A stretch of DNA of 35,093 bases. Source: Rikenellaceae bacterium (GTDB lineage: Bacteria > Bacteroidota > Bacteroidia > Bacteroidales > Rikenellaceae). Under the pieces are notes generated by a model. That model saw nothing but the letters and a program-made list of their open reading frames with translations, did not search any database and was not told the origin of the DNA. The DNA is taken from NCBI GenBank assembly GCA_030529085.1, contig JAUMXM010000019.1, positions 1 to 35,093 on the forward strand. Reading direction: 5' to 3'. Position numbers and translations under genes: made by a program. Shown piece by piece: positions 30,930 to 35,093 of the stretch (positions are counted from its first letter, which is position 1; each line of letters begins with the position of its first letter).

Positions 30930-32360
30930 ATGACCATGAATAGCACCCTTCGCACCCTTGTTGCGGCCCTTACACTTTTGTTGGCGGCCTGCACTCCGCG
31001 CGAGCAGACGCTCGTTGTACTCTCCACAAACGATATGCACGGCAAAATTCAGCGCTTCCCCCAGCTCTACACGGCGGTCGAGGCGTGCCGCGATACGACA
31101 GCCTGCATGTTGCTGGTCGATGCCGGCGACCGCTGGACGGGCAACGCCTATGTCGATAAGGTCCCCGTGGCGGGTCTGCCGATCATCGAGCTGATGAACC
31201 GTGTCGGTTACGATGTGGTGACCCTCGGTAACCACGAGTTCGATTTCGGACAGGCGCACCTGGGACGCATCCTCGACGAGTATGTTGATTTTGAGGTGGT
31301 TTGCGCCAATATAGAGAGCGACACGACGAGCTTTAAGCCCGTGGCGCCCTATACGATTCTTGAGCGCGAAGGGGTGAAGATCGGCCTGGTGGGCGTCATC
31401 ACCAACTACGAGGGGGGCGGCACCCCTGCCGGCAACAAATCGAGCTATGTCGGCTTGCGCTTCAGCGATCCGCAGCAGGCGGCTGTTCGCGCTGCCGAGG
31501 AGCTGCGCGGCAAGGTCGATGTGCTGATTTTGCTCTCGCACATGGGCCACGACCGCGATTTCGAGCTTTTGGCGCGCGAGTCGCGCTACGATTTGGTGGT
31601 GAGCGGCCACACCCACGAGTACCTCGATACGCTCGTCTGCGGTACGCAGCTCGGTCAAACTTACAAGGATGTGCGCAACGTGGGTATTGCGAAGATTCAC
31701 CTGCGCGGCAAACGCGTCAAGGGGGTCGAGTATGAGAACGTCTTGACGACCGCCTATGCCCCCGATTCGACCCTCAAAACTCTCGTGGAGGGTTACTATG
31801 CTGACGAGGAGCTCAATCGTCCGATCGGCACGATGCAGCAGACGGCGACGCAGGTGGGCTTGGCTAATTGGTTTACCGAGCTGATGAAGCGCCGCACGCA
31901 GAGCGAGGTGGCCTTCTACCACATCGGCGGGGTACGTCTCGACTCGCTCGAAAGGGGTGGTGTCGGCACGGCGACGGTCTACGATCTGGAGCCCTTCTCG
32001 ACTCGCGTGGCGACGATGAAGATGACCCCGTCGCAGATGCGTAAGATGCTTATTACGAAGTACAACGAGGCTACGCGCGAGGGCCACCGCATCGACCTGC
32101 ACTCGAGAACGCCCTACACGATTTGCTGCACCGAGGCCGATGAGGCGGTCGATGTGAAGTTCCCCACCCTAAAGGAGGGGCGTACCTATCGCGTGGCCAT
32201 CACCGACTACGCCTTCAAAAACTACAATGGCTTGGACTACACCGAGGGCGAGATTACCGACCACCTGATCACCGACCTGATGCTCGAGGCGTTGCGCCGT
32301 GCGCCCGTTCGCCCCGACAACGAGCAGCACGCATCTATTCGCCCTCAAATCAGGCAGTAA
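30930..32360 (+). CDS. 5'-nucleotidase / UshA-family metallophosphatase lipoprotein
   Basis: Extracytoplasmic phosphoesterase likely acting on nucleotides or nucleotide sugars. It is 476 aa. A lipoprotein signal ends in LLLAAC (Cys about 21). The metallophosphatase domain (~28-260) has NDMHG (Asp35, His37), DAGDRWTGN, GNHEFDFG and SGHTHEYLD, together the complete two-metal site. The C-terminal 5'-nucleotidase domain (~290-460) has LANWFTELMKRRT, FYHIGGVRLDSL and YRVAITDYAFKNYNGLDY. Two in-frame ATGs (30930, 30936) are possible; the second gives a neater signal peptide. It is a single-gene unit with a strong terminator behind it. Confidence 0.9.
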   Translation: MTMNSTLRTLVAALTLLLAACTPREQTLVVLSTNDMHGKIQRFPQLYTAVEACRDTTACMLLVDAGDRWTGNAYVDKVPVAGLPIIELMNRVGYDVVTLGNHEFDFGQAHLGRILDEYVDFEVVCANIESDTTSFKPVAPYTILEREGVKIGLVGVITNYEGGGTPAGNKSSYVGLRFSDPQQAAVRAAEELRGKVDVLILLSHMGHDRDFELLARESRYDLVVSGHTHEYLDTLVCGTQLGQTYKDVRNVGIAKIHLRGKRVKGVEYENVLTTAYAPDSTLKTLVEGYYADEELNRPIGTMQQTATQVGLANWFTELMKRRTQSEVAFYHIGGVRLDSLERGGVGTATVYDLEPFSTRVATMKMTPSQMRKMLITKYNEATREGHRIDLHSRTPYTICCTEADEAVDVKFPTLKEGRTYRVAITDYAFKNYNGLDYTEGEITDHLITDLMLEALRRAPVRPDNEQHASIRPQIRQ

Positions 32361-32376
32361 AGGTGCTTTATGACCC

Positions 32377-32415
32377 GATGCGAGGCGGCAAAACAGCGTT
32401 TTGTCGCCTCGCATC
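32377..32415 (+). terminator. Long hairpin terminator after the 5'-nucleotidase-family gene
   Basis: An 18-bp stem (32377-32394 with 32398-32415, one G-U pair) with a 3-nt loop starts 17 bases after the stop, followed by CGTTTTGTT rather than a pure U-run. Very stable; terminator is the simplest reading. Confidence 0.75.
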
Positions 32416-32483
32416 CGTTTTGTTCCATTCCGACAAACGGCGGATTTTGTACGCTTTGGAAGGCTCTTTTTGGGGGGGCGTGC

Positions 32484-32514
32484 TTGGTGGCAGGAAATAT
32501 TCTGCGTACATTTG
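32484..32514 (+). promoter_or_regulatory. Promoter of the AraC-type regulator gene
   Basis: TTG at 32484-32486, 20-bp spacer, TACATTTG at 32507-32514: a full match. It places the transcript start near 32521 and thereby excludes the longer reading frame from 32401, supporting ATG 32542. Confidence 0.7.
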
Positions 32515-32541
32515 TTTATCCAATTTTCACACGCTGTCCCG

Positions 32542-33594
32542 ATGCTTGACGAACGCCTGTTTTATTTTATCCATGGTGTGGCCACGATGTACTTCTTTGT
32601 CGCCGGCATGAATCGCGTACGCCGTGAGGAGGCCTCACGCCTGGAGTGGTTGTGCGGTTATGTGCTGCTCTATTGGTGCTTCCTGGAGACGAAGGATCTG
32701 TTCTTTTATCTTGCCCCCGAAATTCGCCAAAGCTACATATCCAACCTCTTGATCCTGATCGATATGACTGCCGTGACGGCCGGTTGTGGTTTTGTGATCG
32801 AGCTGCTCAATGCGGGGTGGTTTACGGTGCGTCGTGCGCTGGGGTTGGTCTCGCCGTTCCTGCTTTCGATCGTAGCCTATGCCGTGACGGCTGACGAGTG
32901 GATTGTCGATGCTACCTTTATTTTTGTGGTGTGCTATTCGCTTGGCTTTTTGATCTATATGGTTTATGCTGTCAGACGCTATAACCGCCTGCTGAGGGAG
33001 AACCTCTCGAATGTGGAGTATGTCCATGTGCGGTGGCTGAAATGGGTGGTGACGATGCTGGCCGCCTGCCTGGTGGTCTGGATCGCCTCGTGCTACTTCT
33101 CCTCCTGGGTGGTGGATAGTTGTTATCAGGTGCTTTTGGTCGTGATGTGGGTCGTGACGCTCTACTTTGCTGACCGTCAGCGCGTTCCGCAAATTGTCCC
33201 CGTTGCCTCTACGCCCGCCAAAGCCTCTTCGGAACAGGTGCTGGGGGCAGCTTTGGAGCATAAGTTGGCGCAACTCCTCGAGGAGGAGCGCGCGTGGCTC
33301 AATCCGCAACTTACGCTCTCGGATTTGGCGATGCAGGTGGGTACGAACCGCACCTATCTGTCGAACTACTTGAACAATACGCTTCACACGACCTTCTACG
33401 ACTACATCAACGGCTTCCGCCTCAAGGCGGCCCTCGAGCAGCTGAACGACCCGGCAACCTCGGTGACGATGGTCGAATTGGCCGAGTCGTGCGGCTTTAA
33501 CTCCACCTCGACCTTCCGTCGTGTCTTCGTGCGGGCGATGGGGTGCTCCTATGTCGAGTATCGCGATCGGATCCTCGCCCAAAAGCGCCTGTAG
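32542..33594 (+). CDS. Membrane-embedded AraC-type transcriptional regulator
   Basis: 350 aa from ATG 32542. Residues ~1-215 contain about six or seven hydrophobic helices (e.g. LFYFIHGVATMYFFVAG, LLILIDMTAVTAGCGFVIEL, WVVTMLAACLVVWIASCYF, YQVLLVVMWVVTLYFA). Residues ~245-350 are an AraC/XylS DNA-binding domain with two helix-turn-helices: LTLSDLAMQVGTNRTYLSNYLN, then TMVELAESCGFNSTSTFRRVF and GCSYVEYRDRIL. A membrane sensor fused to an AraC domain suggests it reads an envelope or lipophilic signal; the ligand and targets are unknown. It has its own promoter and terminator. The two membrane-protein genes immediately downstream are candidates for its regulon. Confidence 0.85.
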   Translation: MLDERLFYFIHGVATMYFFVAGMNRVRREEASRLEWLCGYVLLYWCFLETKDLFFYLAPEIRQSYISNLLILIDMTAVTAGCGFVIELLNAGWFTVRRALGLVSPFLLSIVAYAVTADEWIVDATFIFVVCYSLGFLIYMVYAVRRYNRLLRENLSNVEYVHVRWLKWVVTMLAACLVVWIASCYFSSWVVDSCYQVLLVVMWVVTLYFADRQRVPQIVPVASTPAKASSEQVLGAALEHKLAQLLEEERAWLNPQLTLSDLAMQVGTNRTYLSNYLNNTLHTTFYDYINGFRLKAALEQLNDPATSVTMVELAESCGFNSTSTFRRVFVRAMGCSYVEYRDRILAQKRL

Positions 33595-33635
33595 CGCTTC
33601 TTTTGATGTTGTGATAGGGCGTTTTTGATGCAATG

Positions 33636-33660
33636 AAAGGCCACCTTCGGGGTGGCTTTT
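33636..33660 (+). terminator. Intrinsic terminator of the AraC-type gene
   Basis: Stem AAAGGCCACC / GGTGGCTTTT (one G-U pair) with a TTCGG loop and a U-tract that runs directly into the -7 element of the next gene. Confidence 0.85.
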
Positions 33661-33668
33661 TAATTTTG
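33661..33668 (+). promoter_or_regulatory. -7 element abutting the preceding terminator
   Basis: TAATTTTG lies 31 bases before ATG 33700. The -33 position falls inside the terminator stem and has no TTG, so the promoter is weak or activator-dependent if real. Confidence 0.45.
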
Positions 33669-33699
33669 TACCATCACGAATGATTCAACATCTAATCAC

Positions 33700-34869
33700 A
33701 TGAAACGACTTTTTGTACTATCGCTGTTGCTCTTTGCGAGCGTAACGGCACTCGCGGCTGACGAGGAGCAGGAGAAAAAGGAATATTTGTCGGACGAGGA
33801 GCGTACGGCAATGATTCAAAAGGCCCTTGCCGAGCGCGACATCGAATTGGTCATCGATCCGTGGGGTGGCAGCGGTGTCGAGTGTAAGGAGCTGACCCGA
33901 CAGGGTGGCGACTATGTCTCTCTTACCAATTCGCCCGAAGTCCTCTTCGAGCGTGGCTACACCTTTAAGCCCATCGCCTTTGTCCATGGCTATCGCTATG
34001 TCTTTGAGCACGAGGGGAAATATTATGGAGCACCCATGTCGGATGTGCTGGTGGATAAGCGAGGCGATCGGGAGGAGCTGGCCTTTATGATTCGTGGTAA
34101 GAGCCATCAGATGACCTCCGTGGCCGGTCGCTTCTATGGTACTTCGTCGGCGCTGTGGATGATGCTCCTGATCATGGGCGCGGCAGCCGTAGTGACGGCA
34201 CTCTATTTCGTGACCAAATCCGCAGCCCTGCGCCCGCTTGTTCTGGCCGTGATGCCCGCCTCGATACTTCTCTTCTCGCTGATCGAGATTTACGGCTACA
34301 TCAAGTTTGGTGGCGATATCTTCTGGTGGTGCGAGTACGATCGCTACGGCTTCTTCGGGTCGCTCTGGCGTGTGATTCCCTTCGCTGCGATGGTTGCCGC
34401 ACAGGTCTATAGCATCAAATGCTACGAGCGCGTACTCTTCGAGGGCAACGACGATCCGAACGATGACGAGCGTAAGATCAGCCTTAAGCCGGCCGCCTGG
34501 AGTTTGGCACTCTGTATTCCCGTGCTTATCGTTATCATCCTCATTTTGGGGAGCATGGACCTGGAGAACACGATTCTGATGGATATATTGGGCATCGGCG
34601 GTTTCCTGGCCACGTTAGGCGTGGGCCTGATGATTTCGTTCAAGCGCAATGTCAAGAGCTTTGGCCCCGTATCGGGTCTGTGGGTGACGATCTTCTCGAT
34701 TGTCTACATCATCGGCTGCCTCATCTCGGCAATAGCGATGATTACGCTGATTTTCCGCATCATCCTGCAGATTCTGGTGGTCGTTGCCACCTTCCTGATT
34801 TTTGCCATGATGGGTACACGTCGTCGTGTCTATCGCAACGGTCGTGTCTATGAAGAACACTATTATTAA
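33700..34869 (+). CDS. Polytopic membrane protein of unknown function
   Basis: 389 aa; I do not recognise the family. Residues 1-19 are a signal peptide (MKRLFVLSLLLFASVTALA). Residues ~20-148 are a hydrophilic, acidic extracytoplasmic domain (DEEQEKKEYLSDEERTAMIQ, ELVIDPWGGSGVECKELT, AFVHGYRYVFEHEGKYYGAP). From ~150 there are six or seven hydrophobic helices (MMLLIMGAAAVVTALYFV, VLAVMPASILLFSLIEIYGY, ALCIPVLIVIILILGSM, VTIFSIVYIIGCLISAIAMI, IILQILVVVATFLIFAMM). The C-terminus is basic then tyrosine-rich (GTRRRVYRNGRVYEEHYY). No catalytic motif is seen. It is followed after 21 bases by another small membrane protein gene, so the two are probably co-transcribed. Confidence 0.8.
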   Translation: MKRLFVLSLLLFASVTALAADEEQEKKEYLSDEERTAMIQKALAERDIELVIDPWGGSGVECKELTRQGGDYVSLTNSPEVLFERGYTFKPIAFVHGYRYVFEHEGKYYGAPMSDVLVDKRGDREELAFMIRGKSHQMTSVAGRFYGTSSALWMMLLIMGAAAVVTALYFVTKSAALRPLVLAVMPASILLFSLIEIYGYIKFGGDIFWWCEYDRYGFFGSLWRVIPFAAMVAAQVYSIKCYERVLFEGNDDPNDDERKISLKPAAWSLALCIPVLIVIILILGSMDLENTILMDILGIGGFLATLGVGLMISFKRNVKSFGPVSGLWVTIFSIVYIIGCLISAIAMITLIFRIILQILVVVATFLIFAMMGTRRRVYRNGRVYEEHYY

Positions 34870-34890
34870 CAATATAAAAACAGAATCGCT

Positions 34891-35093
34891 ATGAGTAATA
34901 AACTGGGTATTGTCGGAACGTGGTTCCGCATTTGTGCTTCAGGCTTTGGTATGGGTGTTGATGCAGCCAAAGCAGTCGGTATTGTGGTCTTTATCCTCTC
35001 GTTGGTATTTGTTGTCGGCATTGCCATCCTTTGGTGGATCATCAAATTCTTTATCAATCGCAATAAGGCGAAGAAGGAGGAGGCTGCCGCAAC
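34891..35093 (+). CDS. Small membrane protein, partial at window edge
   Basis: Open from ATG 34891 to the window end (67 codons seen). The start MSNKLGIVGTWFRICASGFG is followed by one membrane helix at ~30-55 (VGIVVFILSLVFVVGIAIL) and a basic/acidic stretch (INRNKAKKEEAAA). I do not recognise a family. Downstream of and probably in one transcript with the membrane protein at 33700-34869. Its full length is unknown. Confidence 0.7.
   Translation, partial: MSNKLGIVGTWFRICASGFGMGVDAAKAVGIVVFILSLVFVVGIAILWWIIKFFINRNKAKKEEAAA

Noticed and set aside
32401-32541. 47-residue N-terminal extension of the AraC-type regulator
   Set aside because: It would begin inside the terminator hairpin and upstream of the promoter at 32484-32514; ATG 32542 fits the promoter and the first membrane helix.

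Overview
The window looks like a chromosomal core segment of a fairly GC-rich member of the Bacteroidota. Rikenellaceae/Alistipes is my best guess, from gene content and style, not from a search. Support: promoters fit the Bacteroidota form (TTG, 19-20 bp, TAnnTTTG) upstream of many genes; Shine-Dalgarno sites are scarce; and typical Bacteroidota genes occur (batD/batE, DUF4954, recF followed by DUF721, a TGS-containing uridine kinase-like protein, WG-repeat proteins). I see no rRNA, tRNA, insertion sequence, prophage or CRISPR array. Very long antisense ORFs are by-products of the base composition.

Layout. 1-2261 (minus): gpsA then pgi (cut by the window edge). 2341-3639 (minus): secreted CE7 acetyl esterase. 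3875-4870 (minus): class II fructose-bisphosphate aldolase, divergent from 5320-10752 (plus): class I fumarase, batD, batE, recR and a META-domain lipoprotein. 10839-12231 (minus): recF and a DciA-like DUF721 gene, divergent from a membrane-anchored TPR gene and ribH (12371-13604, plus). 13762-17552 (minus): pdxA, thrS and infC; infC has no ATG/GTG/TTG start that would include its conserved N-terminus. 17624-19290 (minus): rnz and an overlapping SpoU-type RNA methyltransferase.

19565-25252 (minus) is the most interesting block. A Ser/Thr-kinase-like protein with C-terminal WG repeats is followed by a promoter and a tight operon of DUF4954, a vWA protein with an intact MIDAS, a WG-repeat pseudokinase that looks like a decayed paralogue of the first kinase, and trxB. 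This resembles a vWA/kinase signalling module, with a degenerate partner and a redox gene attached. 25528-30853 (minus): SlyD-like FKBP, gcvP and the uridine kinase-like protein. 30930-35093 (plus): a 5'-nucleotidase-family lipoprotein, a membrane-anchored AraC-type regulator and two membrane proteins of unknown function.

Intergenic DNA carries two repeat systems that the genes do not explain. One is a set of degenerate tandem arrays with a strict 10-bp period (near 3731, 5011, 13685, 19430, 25391, 29126). The other is a ~112-bp structured element present twice (19304-19415 and 25262-25372), each copy just upstream of a minus-strand start codon and next to one of the 10-bp arrays. Many intrinsic terminators and promoters could be placed by eye and define most transcription units.
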